64,000 nucleotides of DNA from contig JBBSBE010000004.1 in NCBI GenBank assembly GCA_038251625.1, positions 1 through 64,000 on the forward strand. The letters run 5' to 3'. Shown piece after piece: positions 9,752 through 18,184 of the stretch. Position numbers and translations under genes: made by a program. This DNA is from JBBQXK01 sp038251625 (GTDB lineage: Bacteria > Pseudomonadota > Alphaproteobacteria > Rhodobacterales > Rhodobacteraceae). A model generated the notes under the pieces. That model saw nothing but the letters and a program-made list of their open reading frames with translations, did not search any database and was not told where the DNA came from. Numbering within the stretch: position 1 is the first letter of the stretch; each line of letters begins with the position of its first letter.

Positions 9752-10023
9752 GTCGTCTGCTCCTTCAGGTCGGGCGGATTCTACATCATAGCGAGGGAAC
9801 TTCCGGGGGGCAGGTCAGGGGATTTGAGTGAGGGGCCGAACGCCACATCAGTTCGGGGTGGAAAACGTGTCTGCGCTCTTTGACCGACCTCCCCTCAATC
9901 TGAGGGGAACCTTGGGCATCGGAAAGATATCCGAGGGCGAAACGCGCTCCAAAAGATTGTGCCGGGCTCTTAGCCCTCAAGATTGATCCGTGCGATCTGC
10001 CATACCCTCTCGTCCCGGCGGCA

Positions 10024-11841
10024 TCAGCCCCCACTTCGCGTTTCGGGCAACGGAACAAGCGACAGTTGGGTTGCGTCGGCCGCCCCACGCGCGGCGGGCA
10101 CTGACTCGGGTGGCGTTGCCCGTGGTCCCGTTTCGGCCGAGAGGGCTCTGACGGCTTCGAATTGCGAGAGAAAAACGCGCCCCTTGAAATGGTTCAGGAA
10201 GTCCGATCGTTTCAGCGCGTCCATGACCGGACCTTTCACCTCGGACAGGTGGAACCCGACCCCGGACAGATCCAGTCGATGAGCGATGGCCTCAAGGCTT
10301 TCAAGCGCGCTCGCGTCGATTGCGTTTACCGCGGGACACATCAGGATGACATTTTTCAGCACCGGATGATCGGCGACGCGGTCATAGATCGCATCCTCCA
10401 GCGCACGTGCATTCGCAAAGTAGAGACTTTCGTCCACGCGGATCGAAAGGATGGTAGGATCAGTGATCACATCATGACGCTCGACATTGCGAAAATGCTC
10501 GGTGCCGGGCACCTGGCCGACTATGGCCATGTGCGGGCGCGCCGTCCGCCACAGGAACATGGCCAATGACAGCGATACACCTGCAGTGATCCCCGCCTCA
10601 ACACCGACCAGAAGTACGATCAGGATCGTCACCGCCATTGCCGCAAAATCGGCCTTGGAATAGGCCCATGTGCGCCTGATCGCAGCGGTATCAACCAGCG
10701 ACAGCACGGCCACGATGATCGTCGCGGCCAGAACCGCCTGCGGCAGGAACCGGAACAGCGGTGTCAGGAACACTGTGGCCGCAAGGATGCCGACAGCCGT
10801 GAAAGCACCCGCAAATGGGGTTTCCGCACCAGCGTCGAAGTTCACGACGGACCGGGCAAATCCACCTGTCACAGGATAACCGCCTGAAAGCGCAGAGGCG
10901 ATATTAGAGGCCCCGAGCGCAGTCAATTCCTGATTGGGCACAATCCGTTGCCGACGCTTGGCGGCAAGTGTCTGGGCCACGGACACGGATTCCACAAATC
11001 CCACGAGGCTGATCAGCACGGCAGGCAATAGCAATTGCTGCCAAAGTCCTAAATCGAAAGACGGAAGTGCAAAGGGCGGCAGACCGGCAGGGATATCGCC
11101 AACGATCTTGACCCCCTTGTCCACAAGACCAAAGCCCACCACAGCCAGAATTGACAGTACGATGGCAGCCACCGGGCCCGCCTTCGCGATCACGTCGGCC
11201 AGACGTGGTGGCAAACCGCGCGCCAGCAGCAGTGGCTTTAACTGCTTGCGCGTCCAGAACAAAAATGCGGTCGCGGCGACTCCGATCACCAACGTGTAGG
11301 GATTTAGCCCACCAATTCCGGTGTAGATGCCAGTCAGCAGATGCGGCAACGTATCGCCATCCGCCTTGATCCCCAGAATATGTTTCAACTGGCTGGTCGC
11401 GATCAGGATGCCCGAAGCGGTGATGAAGCCTGAAATCACTGGATGGCTCAGGAAATTGGCAATGAAACCCAGCCGCAGAACGGACATGAAGACCAGCACC
11501 AGCCCTGACAGAAAGGCCAGCGTGATTGCAGCAGTCAGGTATTCCGCGCTCCCCGGCGCCGCCACCTGCCCCACCGCCGCCGCCGTCATCAAAGACACCA
11601 CCGCCACCGGCCCCACGGCCAATGCCCGGCTCGTGCCGAACAGGGCGTAGGCAATCAGCGGCAAGATTGATGCATAAAGCCCAACCTGCGGCGGCAGTCC
11701 GGCAAGCATTGCATAAGCAAGACTTTGCGGAACCAGCATAACCGTGACGATCACAGCGGCGACCAGATCGCTTTGCGCCTCAGCCTTGGTGTAGGCCGGT
11801 GCCCATCCGAGGATCGGCAGAAGGGACTTCAGGGATTTCAC
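10024..11841 (-). CDS. SulP family anion transporter with STAS domain
   Basis: 605-residue inner-membrane transporter of sulfate/bicarbonate-type anions (SLC26/SulP). The N-terminal part has 10-14 hydrophobic helices, including the family segment VPQSLAYAMLAGLPPQVGLY near residues 35-57 and GGYPVTGGFARS in the middle. The C-terminal cytoplasmic STAS domain covers about residues 445-560 (ILSIRVDESLYFANARALED, NVILMCPAVNAIDASALESL). The GTG start at 11841 is preceded by AAAAGGAA. Immediately upstream on the same strand, 18 bp away, is the 3' end of a sulfide:quinone oxidoreductase gene, so it was probably the second gene of a sulfide-oxidation operon. Its anion is therefore likely sulfate or another sulfur oxyanion, as an inference. 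Confidence 0.93.
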   Translation of the reverse strand: MKSLKSLLPILGWAPAYTKAEAQSDLVAAVIVTVMLVPQSLAYAMLAGLPPQVGLYASILPLIAYALFGTSRALAVGPVAVVSLMTAAAVGQVAAPGSAEYLTAAITLAFLSGLVLVFMSVLRLGFIANFLSHPVISGFITASGILIATSQLKHILGIKADGDTLPHLLTGIYTGIGGLNPYTLVIGVAATAFLFWTRKQLKPLLLARGLPPRLADVIAKAGPVAAIVLSILAVVGFGLVDKGVKIVGDIPAGLPPFALPSFDLGLWQQLLLPAVLISLVGFVESVSVAQTLAAKRRQRIVPNQELTALGASNIASALSGGYPVTGGFARSVVNFDAGAETPFAGAFTAVGILAATVFLTPLFRFLPQAVLAATIIVAVLSLVDTAAIRRTWAYSKADFAAMAVTILIVLLVGVEAGITAGVSLSLAMFLWRTARPHMAIVGQVPGTEHFRNVERHDVITDPTILSIRVDESLYFANARALEDAIYDRVADHPVLKNVILMCPAVNAIDASALESLEAIAHRLDLSGVGFHLSEVKGPVMDALKRSDFLNHFKGRVFLSQFEAVRALSAETGPRATPPESVPAARGAADATQLSLVPLPETRSGG

Positions 11842-11859
11842 GACAAATTCCTTTTCACT

Positions 11860-12207
11860 CTACGCTGCGGTCACGGGCTGCGGTTCGGCCATACATTCGT
11901 GACTACCCAGCATGGCCTTCCGGTAGATCGGCGGCAAAATCTGTTCTTTCAGCCGCCAGGCCAGGTGGCCGCGTTTTGTGCCGTCGATCAGCCAGTAGAG
12001 GAACGAGGGCAGCAACTTGCCGCAATAGCCAAATTCAGCGAGCACGATCTTGTCGCGCGCTACAGTCAGGGGGCATAATCCGCCGCCACCGTAGGTCACG
12101 TCCGCTTCCTTGATCAAGCCCAGATCTTTCAGAAGGTTATGCGCGACGACGGGGGCCTGATTGCGCGTGGTGGCGGCTGTCTTGGCGTTCGGCGCGTTGC
12201 AGACATC
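11860..12207 (-). pseudogene. sqr: Sulfide:quinone oxidoreductase, 3' fragment
   Basis: About 115 C-terminal codons of a type II flavoprotein that oxidises sulfide and reduces ubiquinone at the membrane. DVCNAPNAKTAATTRNQAP matches the FAD-contacting 'GD...APNAKTAAAVRKQAP' segment. LCPLTVARDKIVLAEFGYCG and FLYWLIDGTKRGHLAW followed by LKEQILPPIYRKAML match the SQR C-terminus. The N-terminal two thirds, with the Rossmann fold and catalytic Cys, are absent. Similarity stops at 12207, where the IS21-like left end begins. The fragment has no stop codons of its own, so the break is probably recent. Confidence 0.85.
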
Positions 12208-12371
12208 GATGTGTTTCGCCGGGCAATTTTGACCCCTTAAGGCGGGGTATCGGCGTCCAATTTTGCCCCCCCCTGATGTTTTGTCAGACCGTTCGTTGTT
12301 GAGCAGCGAGCGGAGGGGAGATGAAGCGGGTAGATACGATCGCGCGGGTGCGGCGGTCCTTCTACGCAGTC
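12208..12371 (+). mobile_element. IS21-family left-end remnant with istA start
   Basis: Two similar motifs, CAATTTTGACCCC at 12224 and CAATTTTGCCCCC near 12261, recall the multiple terminal repeats of IS21 elements. They precede an ATG at 12321 whose first codons (MKRVDTIARVRRSFY) match the IstA amino terminus. Similarity ends at about 12371, so only the left tip survives. It abuts the truncated SQR gene exactly, suggesting insertion into sqr followed by deletion of the rest. Confidence 0.7.
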
Positions 12372-12972
12372 GGCTTCTCTGGACCAACGTCGCTACCGCA
12401 TTTGATCATCGCGAGGACAACGAAATCCGCGCCAAGTGTAAATGTGTGTGGCGAGGGTCAGGGTTCCACCACCACCTGCCGCCCCCTTTTACCAAGCAAC
12501 GGAGCGGACAAGCGATGCAAGACGGCCCTGTTGCATCGTCCAGTTGCAGTAAGTCACCAGCCACAACATCCCGGTTTACCCGGCGATGGCGGCGGCGACC
12601 GTCTTTGGATCCGCAGCATCGACCAGCGAGCTGCCAATACCAAAGCGCGGCGGCGCGTTTCTTACGAACTCAACCGCACCGGAGCATGCCATTTTGGGGA
12701 TGACCGCGAGAGTCGAGGAACCACGCCGCGCGATGATGATGAAATGGGGCACAGACATTCCCGAACCGAACCGCCGGCTTCACTGCGACCCGTTTTGACC
12801 TTGGCCATCCAAGCAGCACGCGGGTCGCGCCGGTGCCGCAAGGAAACGCGAAGCGCAGAAAGTTCGGCAGCGTCAGAAAGACGTGTGCGCCCTGAAAGAC
12901 CGGTCGACCGCGCGACATGCCCGTGGCGCTTCCATAGCGCACGTTCGTTTGGTGCGGTATTTCCCAGTCGCC
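12372..12972. other. Decayed region, possible PLP-enzyme relic
   Basis: No intact gene. On the minus strand around 12580-12690, RFGIGSSLVDAADPKTVAAA resembles a segment of Cys/Met-metabolism PLP enzymes (O-acetylhomoserine sulfhydrylase or methionine gamma-lyase type), but only about 40 codons fit. The rest shows nothing recognisable. Confidence 0.35.
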
Positions 12973-13971
12973 TCAGGTGTTGCGGCGATAGTTCGCCAGC
13001 CGGTCGAACATCACGGCGAAAAGGATCGCGCCCCCGATAAAGGTGCCTTGCCAGAACGCGTTGATGCCCAGCAGGCCCAGACTGTTGCGGATCACCTCGA
13101 TCAGCACGGCGCCGATGATCGCCCCAAGCGCGGTCCCGCCGCCGCCCGCAAGGTTTGCCCCACCGATCACCGCCGCTGCGATCACCTGCAGTTCCATCCC
13201 GGCCCCGATATTCGTGGTCACCGCCCCCAGCCAGCCGGTCTGCACGATGCCAGCGATCCCGGCAGACAGCGCCGAAATCATGTAGACGGCCACCTTGATC
13301 ACCCGCACCGGTACGCCTGTCAGGGTGGCCGCATGTTCGTTGCCACCGATGGCAAAGACATGGCGGCCAAACCGGGTGAAGCGCAGCACGAAGCCCGTCA
13401 GCAAACCCAGCACGATCATGTACATCACAGGGTTTGCGATGCCGAAGAACCAAGCGCCGCCCCCCAGGGCCAGCAAAATGTCATGGTCGGGGCCGAACTC
13501 GAAAACCACCGTGTTGCCCGATGCCACCATGGCAAGGCTGCGCGCGACCGACAGCATGCCGAGCGTCACGACAAAGGGCGGCAGGCCGATATAGGCAATC
13601 AGGATGCCGTTGAACGCACCCACCACAAGGGCCGTCACAACCGAGGCCACGATGCCAACCTCGATCGAATAGCCCGCATGCATCACAACGGCCAGCACCA
13701 TGCTGCACAGGCACAAGACCGACCCCACCGACAGATCGATCCCCCCGGTGATGATGACAAGCGTCATGCCAAGGGCGATGATGGCCACGAACGTGACGTT
13801 GCGGGTTATGTTGTAAAGGTTTTTGGCGGTCGCAAAGCTGTCTGTGGCAAAGGACAACGCGACGCCAGCCACAATCACAGCAATAAATACCCAGAAGGTC
13901 TGGCTTCCCAGCAATGCGGATACCCAGGTTTCCTGCTTGTGCTCGATCGAGGTGCTCAGCGACGTGGTCAT
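12973..13971 (-). CDS. Sugar ABC transporter permease (RbsC/FrcC family)
   Basis: 332-residue inner-membrane permease of a carbohydrate ABC importer. Eight to ten hydrophobic helices are visible. The diagnostic ALGMTLVIITGGIDLSVGSV occurs near residues 75-95, and GGANLAGGGGTALGAIIGAV, the second family signature, near 265-285. It ends close to the decayed zone and is transcribed after the ATPase gene (13971 against 14004, 32-bp gap). The substrate-binding gene lies on the opposite strand and diverges from the ATPase. Confidence 0.93.
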   Translation of the reverse strand: MTTSLSTSIEHKQETWVSALLGSQTFWVFIAVIVAGVALSFATDSFATAKNLYNITRNVTFVAIIALGMTLVIITGGIDLSVGSVLCLCSMVLAVVMHAGYSIEVGIVASVVTALVVGAFNGILIAYIGLPPFVVTLGMLSVARSLAMVASGNTVVFEFGPDHDILLALGGGAWFFGIANPVMYMIVLGLLTGFVLRFTRFGRHVFAIGGNEHAATLTGVPVRVIKVAVYMISALSAGIAGIVQTGWLGAVTTNIGAGMELQVIAAAVIGGANLAGGGGTALGAIIGAVLIEVIRNSLGLLGINAFWQGTFIGGAILFAVMFDRLANYRRNT

Positions 13972-14003
13972 GTAAAGCCTTTCCAGAACTGGGGCCGCAA
14001 GTA

Positions 14004-14744
14004 TCAGACGGTCTCAATGGCGCCGGTGATCAGTCCCGTCACTTCTTCGGGCGAACTGTTGGCGATGGCCTTGTCGGCAACCTTTGTGCCGCGCCGCATC
14101 ACGATCACCCGGTCGGCCACGGTGAATACATCGGGCATCCTGTGGCTGATCAACACGACCGTGATGCCCTGATCGCGCAACCGGCGGATCAGGTTCAGCA
14201 CCTCGGCCACCTGCCGCACCGAGATCGCGGCGGTGGGTTCATCCATCAGCACGATCTTGGCATTGCTGAGCCGGGTCCGCGCGATAGCCACGGCCTGCCG
14301 CTGACCGCCCGACATCTTCTTGACCAGATCACGCGGCCGCGTCTCGGATTTCAGTTCGGTGAAAATCTCGCCCGCGCGCCGGTACATCGAAGGATAGTCC
14401 AAGATGCGGAACGGGCCGAACCCCAACCGCAACTCCCGCCCCAGAAACACATTCGCAGCCGCTGTCAGGTTGTCGCAAAGCGCAAGGTCCTGGTGGACGA
14501 TCTCGATCCCGTGCTCACGCGCCTCGACGGGGCGGTGCATCACGATTTCCTTTCCGTCCATGCGGATGGCGCCACTGCTGGGCCGAAAGTTGCCTGCGAT
14601 CATTTTTACAAGGGTGGATTTGCCTGCGCCATTATCCCCCATCAGCCCGATCACTTCACCCGCGTTCAGGGAAAAGGACACGTCCTTTACCGCCTCGATC
14701 GCGCCGAAATGCTTGGAAACATGCTCAAGTTCAAGAATTGGCAC
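14004..14744 (-). CDS. Sugar ABC transporter ATP-binding protein (FrcA-like)
   Basis: 246-residue single-domain ATPase that powers the permease encoded next. Walker A is GDNGAGKST (about 37-45), the signature is MSGGQ (144-148), Walker B is IVLMDEP (164-170), and an ISHRMPDVF segment carries the switch His. The single-domain size resembles FrcA rather than two-domain RbsA/XylG. I chose GTG at 14744 because GGAGG lies just upstream (complement) and it removes 24 unrelated residues from the longer frame. Confidence 0.92.
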   Translation of the reverse strand: MPILELEHVSKHFGAIEAVKDVSFSLNAGEVIGLMGDNGAGKSTLVKMIAGNFRPSSGAIRMDGKEIVMHRPVEAREHGIEIVHQDLALCDNLTAAANVFLGRELRLGFGPFRILDYPSMYRRAGEIFTELKSETRPRDLVKKMSGGQRQAVAIARTRLSNAKIVLMDEPTAAISVRQVAEVLNLIRRLRDQGITVVLISHRMPDVFTVADRVIVMRRGTKVADKAIANSSPEEVTGLITGAIETV

Positions 14745-15224
14745 CGACTTCCAGCCTCCCCCAAACCAGACACTACAACCCGGATGTTGTGCCCTTAGCC
14801 CTGCGCGCTTCCGCACAACCTGCCTGCAGCCTCCCCGACCGCAGCGTGACCAAAGGCTATTGTATGATTTGGCAAAGTCAATGAAATCTTTGATATAATA
14901 GCGCTGTCATAAAATATGGTTTCTGGTATTTTTTACTCGAATCATGCCGGTGCTGGGCCGAAGTGCATCAGTCTTTGCGTGAACGGACCGACGTCAGCCG
15001 CGATCAAGGAGGAGCTTGTTCGACGCCTTTTGAGCCGACGTCATGGACAGTGAGGAAAGGCTGTACCGGCCTGATCGGCATCGACATATCAACGCGGGTC
15101 TGCCGTCCCGCGACGCGACAAAAAAGGGGGCAGCGAAGCACCCGGACCGTGCGCAACGTCGCATCCCGACTGACAACATCGTGCCGCCATAGCTTCAGCG
15201 CGGCTTTTTGGGAGGACTGCAAGA
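14745..15224. promoter_or_regulatory. Divergent control region of the sugar ABC genes
   Basis: 480 bp between the start of the ATPase gene (minus) and the binding-protein gene (plus), with no convincing gene. A LacI-type operator is at 14896-14909 and an AT-rich stretch surrounds it (about 14860-14935), typical of promoters. GGGAGGA lies just before the ATG at 15225. Confidence 0.6.
14896..14909. promoter_or_regulatory. LacI-type operator
   Basis: TAATAGCGCTGTCA, an imperfect dyad centred on GCGC like the CG-centred sites of LacI regulators. It shares TAGCG-(C/T)-TGTCA with the site at 20073-20094. Likely bound by the LacI protein encoded at 17138-18166; inferred from pattern only. Confidence 0.6.
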
Positions 15225-16223
15225 ATGAAGAAATCGATGATGCTTGCCACGGCCGCGGCGATGTTTGCGCTCGGCGCAGGTGCCGGCTTCGCGCAAGACA
15301 AGAAGCAACTCGTGATCGTGGTCAAGGGATTGGACAACCCCTTCTTCGAAGCGATCAACCAGGGCTGCCAGAAGTGGAACTCCGAAAACGCCAGCAGCGA
15401 GTATGAATGCTTCTATACCGGCCCCGCGTCCACGTCGGACGAGGCCGGCGAGGCGCAGATCGTACAGGATATGCTGGGCAAGCCCTCAACGGTCGCCATG
15501 GCAATCTCGCCCTCGAACGCCAAACTGATCGCGCAGACGCTCAAGACGTCCGCCCCAACGATCCCGGTCATGACGCTTGACGCTGATCTGGCGTCGGAAG
15601 ATGCTGCCCTGCGCAAGACCTATCTTGGCACGGACAACACCCTGATGGGCGTGAAAATCGGTGAATACATCAAGGCGGCCAAGCCCAACGGCGGCACGAT
15701 CTGCACGATCGAGGGCAACCCCGGCGCCGACAACATCCTGCGTCGCGCCCAAGGCATGCGTGATGCGCTGACGGGAACGCCCGGGCTTGCCGCGCTGAAT
15801 GGCGAAGGCGGCTGGACCGAAGTGGCCGGTTGCCCGGTCTTCACCAACGATGACGGTGCCAAGGGCGTCCAGGCGATGACGGACATTCTGGCCGCGAACC
15901 CCGATCTCGATGCCTTCGGGATCATGGGCGGCTGGCCACTTTTCGGGGCACCGCAGCCCTACCGCGATCTCTTCAAGCCGATGGCCGACCGCATTGCCAG
16001 CAATGATTTCGTCATCGGGGCCGCTGATACCATCGGGGCCGAGGTCGATCTGGCGCGCGAAGGCCTGGTGACGGCCCTTGTCGGGCAACGTCCGTTCGAG
16101 ATGGGCTACCTGGCACCCGGTGCAATGATCAAGCTGATCAACGGCGAAGCCGTGGCCGACCCGATCTTCACCGGACTGGACGAATGCACAAAGGATACGG
16201 TCGATACCTGCATCCAGAAGTGA
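15225..16223 (+). CDS. Sugar ABC transporter substrate-binding protein
   Basis: 332-residue periplasmic binding protein of the ribose/galactose (RbsB/FrcB) class. Signal peptide at about residues 1-23 (lysines, hydrophobic core, GAGFAQ-DK). The first lobe has LVIVVKGLDNPFFEAINQG, the usual position where sugars are contacted, and VAMAISPSN and PVMTLDADL follow. It is transcribed away from its ATPase and permease genes, the control region being shared. By context the ligand is probably the acid sugar handled by the enzymes at 16275-23032, or its precursor. Confidence 0.9.
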   Translation: MKKSMMLATAAAMFALGAGAGFAQDKKQLVIVVKGLDNPFFEAINQGCQKWNSENASSEYECFYTGPASTSDEAGEAQIVQDMLGKPSTVAMAISPSNAKLIAQTLKTSAPTIPVMTLDADLASEDAALRKTYLGTDNTLMGVKIGEYIKAAKPNGGTICTIEGNPGADNILRRAQGMRDALTGTPGLAALNGEGGWTEVAGCPVFTNDDGAKGVQAMTDILAANPDLDAFGIMGGWPLFGAPQPYRDLFKPMADRIASNDFVIGAADTIGAEVDLAREGLVTALVGQRPFEMGYLAPGAMIKLINGEAVADPIFTGLDECTKDTVDTCIQK

Positions 16224-16238
16224 TCCGGGATCACGATG

Positions 16239-16270
16239 AAGGAGCGCCCGGCACCGCCGGGCGCTCCTTT
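16239..16270. terminator. Rho-independent terminator, bidirectional
   Basis: A perfect 14-bp stem (AAGGAGCGCCCGGC and its complement) with a 3-nt loop, flanked by A and T residues, lying between the convergent binding-protein gene and the SDR gene. It would work for both directions. Confidence 0.9.
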
Positions 16271-16274
16271 CCCG

Positions 16275-17108
16275 TCAGGCGTTCAGCCAGGCCTTGAACG
16301 CATCCCCGTATCCGGGATGCCAACGCGACAGGGGCGGACGGTTTTCCGCAATGTCGCCCGCGGCCCATAGGATGCGCTTGGCATCCAGCGCGCGGTCAAC
16401 GTCATTGTCGGGGCAGAGGATGTAGAATTCCTCCCGCTCCAGCGCCGCGAACAGAAAATCGACAACCTCCTCCGGCGTCCATGCCCCTGCGGGCTTTTCG
16501 GTACGCCCGTTCGCCGTAAGCGGCGTGAAGACGAACCCTGGAATGAAGAGCCGCGCCTCCACCGCGCATCCGGGCAGGTTGCGCAAATGATGCTGCAGCG
16601 CCTCGGTAAAGACCTTAACCCCAGCTTTGGCAACGTTGTAGGCCGGATCGCCAGGCGGTGTGGTGATGCCCTGTTTCGATCCGGTGTTGAGGATCAGCCC
16701 CGGCTTCCCCGAGGCGATCATGCCGGGCGCGAAGATCTGACTGCCCGCAATGATACCGCCCATGTTGACGGCCAGGATCCGATCCCACGTGCCAGCCTCG
16801 TTGAAGATCGTGCTGCCCGGCTGGATGCCAGCATTGTTCATCAGCACACTGACCGGCCCCAGCTTTTCCTCGACAGTCCGGGCCAGCCGCACCACATCAT
16901 CGCGCAGGCTCACATCGGTCGCGACGGCCAGCACATCGTACCCGGCCTCCCGCAAGCTGGCCTCTGCCGCGTCAAGCCGCGCGCCAACCAGATCGGCAAG
17001 GCACACCCGAAGGCCAAGCGCAGCAAACCTGCGCGCCGCCGCAAGCCCAATGCCAGAGGCGGCCCCGGTAACCACGGCGATGGACCCTTTGGTCAGCGCT
17101 GGATGCAT
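16275..17108 (-). CDS. Short-chain dehydrogenase/reductase (SDR)
   Basis: 277-residue classical SDR using NAD(P). Cofactor motif VTGAASGIGLAAARR at about residues 11-25, NNAGIQPG after the fourth strand, catalytic Ser in LNTGSKQG and YNVAK as Tyr-x-x-x-Lys. The ATG at 17108 is preferred since GGAAAGGG precedes it; the upstream ATG at 17132 lacks a ribosome site and overlaps lacI. It is the last gene of the minus-strand series ltnD-like, epimerase-like, lacI, SDR. It probably oxidises a polyol or sugar acid of this pathway. Confidence 0.9.
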   Translation of the reverse strand: MHPALTKGSIAVVTGAASGIGLAAARRFAALGLRVCLADLVGARLDAAEASLREAGYDVLAVATDVSLRDDVVRLARTVEEKLGPVSVLMNNAGIQPGSTIFNEAGTWDRILAVNMGGIIAGSQIFAPGMIASGKPGLILNTGSKQGITTPPGDPAYNVAKAGVKVFTEALQHHLRNLPGCAVEARLFIPGFVFTPLTANGRTEKPAGAWTPEEVVDFLFAALEREEFYILCPDNDVDRALDAKRILWAAGDIAENRPPLSRWHPGYGDAFKAWLNA

Positions 17109-17137
17109 CTTGTATCCCTTTCCTTTCGCCACTCCGG

Positions 17138-18166
17138 TCAGGCAGTGGCACCTTCAAAAACCTCAAACCCGGTATCGATGATGCTCGGGCGATCTGGCCG
17201 GATGGGGTCTTGCAGGAATACCTCAACTGCGCGCTTCCCGATGTTGAAACGGTTCGACCGGATGGTGGACAACGGCTGTGGCAGCTCCCGCCCGATGTCC
17301 AGACCGTTGAAACCAAACAGCGCCAGATCCTCAGGAACACGGATACCCGCCGACAGACAGTGAAAAAGGCCACCCACCGCCATGTCATCGTTGGAATAGA
17401 CGATCACCTCTACCCCCGGCGCCCGGGCACGCAGATCGGCGGTCTGCGCCCTGCCCTTGCCGACCGAGGTTTGACCGTCCGACATGGCCTCACCTTCAAG
17501 GGTAACACCAGCCTCGGACAGCACGGTACAGAAACCATCATATCGCATCCGAGCGCGCACATCGATGGTGCCACCATAGCCCACATAGCCAAATCGTCGG
17601 TAGCCGCGTGCCAAAAGATGCCGTGCCGTCACCATCCCCGCAGCGACATGCGACAACCCCACCGCCACATCCACCGGCGGGTAATCAGTCTCCATGAATT
17701 CGACAATCCGGATGCCGCTCTGGTCCAGCATCCGACGCGTCGCATCCGTATGTGTCGACCCCGCGATAAGGACGGCCGCCGGTTGCCATGCCAGAAGGTT
17801 TCGCACCACGACCTCTTCCTTATCAAGGTCATAGTCCGTCACGCTGATAACCGATTGCCGGTTGGTGCCTGCAAGGCCCGCGTTGATGCCCTGCAGCACT
17901 TCGGGAAACACGATGTTGGACAGCGACGGGATCACCACGCCTACCAGTTGGGAATCAAGCGATGCCAGCGACCCAGCAATCCGGTTGGGCACATAGCCAA
18001 GCGCGCGGACCGCCTCCATCACACGGACCCGCGTGGCATCGGCGATCAGGCCGTGATTGCGCATGATGCGCGAAACGGTGCTGTCGCTGACCTGCGCCAA
18101 TCGGGCCACGTCGCTGACGGTGACTTTGCTTTTCCTGTCCGACAAACGCTGCCGTTGCTTGGCCAT
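17138..18166 (-). CDS. LacI-family transcriptional regulator
   Basis: 342 residues. N-terminal helix-turn-helix and hinge (VTVSDVARLAQVSDSTVSR, about 16-34) followed by a periplasmic-binding-protein-like effector domain (VGVVIPSLSNIVFPEVLQGI, VGYGGTIDVRARMRYDGF). It lies between catabolic genes, which points to local control. Two LacI-like operator palindromes in the window, at 14896-14909 and 20073-20094, sit in front of the transporter and the enzyme genes. The effector is likely a four-carbon acid sugar or phosphate, by context only. Confidence 0.93.
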   Translation of the reverse strand: MAKQRQRLSDRKSKVTVSDVARLAQVSDSTVSRIMRNHGLIADATRVRVMEAVRALGYVPNRIAGSLASLDSQLVGVVIPSLSNIVFPEVLQGINAGLAGTNRQSVISVTDYDLDKEEVVVRNLLAWQPAAVLIAGSTHTDATRRMLDQSGIRIVEFMETDYPPVDVAVGLSHVAAGMVTARHLLARGYRRFGYVGYGGTIDVRARMRYDGFCTVLSEAGVTLEGEAMSDGQTSVGKGRAQTADLRARAPGVEVIVYSNDDMAVGGLFHCLSAGIRVPEDLALFGFNGLDIGRELPQPLSTIRSNRFNIGKRAVEVFLQDPIRPDRPSIIDTGFEVFEGATA

Positions 18167-18184
18167 GAACTACGGTTTTCCCCC

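Larger units (their letters stand above)
8454..9817 (-). mobile_element. IS3-family insertion sequence, inactivated
   Basis: Terminal inverted repeats are visible: TGACCTGCCCCC begins at 8454 and its complement ends at 9817. The encoded proteins (OrfA with MRKSRFTEAQIIGMIKEQ, OrfB with the DDE domain) read on the minus strand and place it in the IS3 family. The 4-nt flanks (GCCG left, GGGG right) do not match, so no target duplication remains. The element is 1364 bp, longer than the roughly 1.2-1.25 kb I expect for this type. The excess matches three extra segments at 9121-9162, 9325-9361 and 9656-9697, which interrupt conserved protein motifs. It also carries a nonsense codon in orfB, so it cannot transpose by itself. 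Confidence 0.9.

Noticed and set aside
12883..14172. Plus-strand frame of 429 codons across the sugar permease
   Set aside because: Low-complexity His/Gln/Arg-rich shadow of a clear membrane protein gene.
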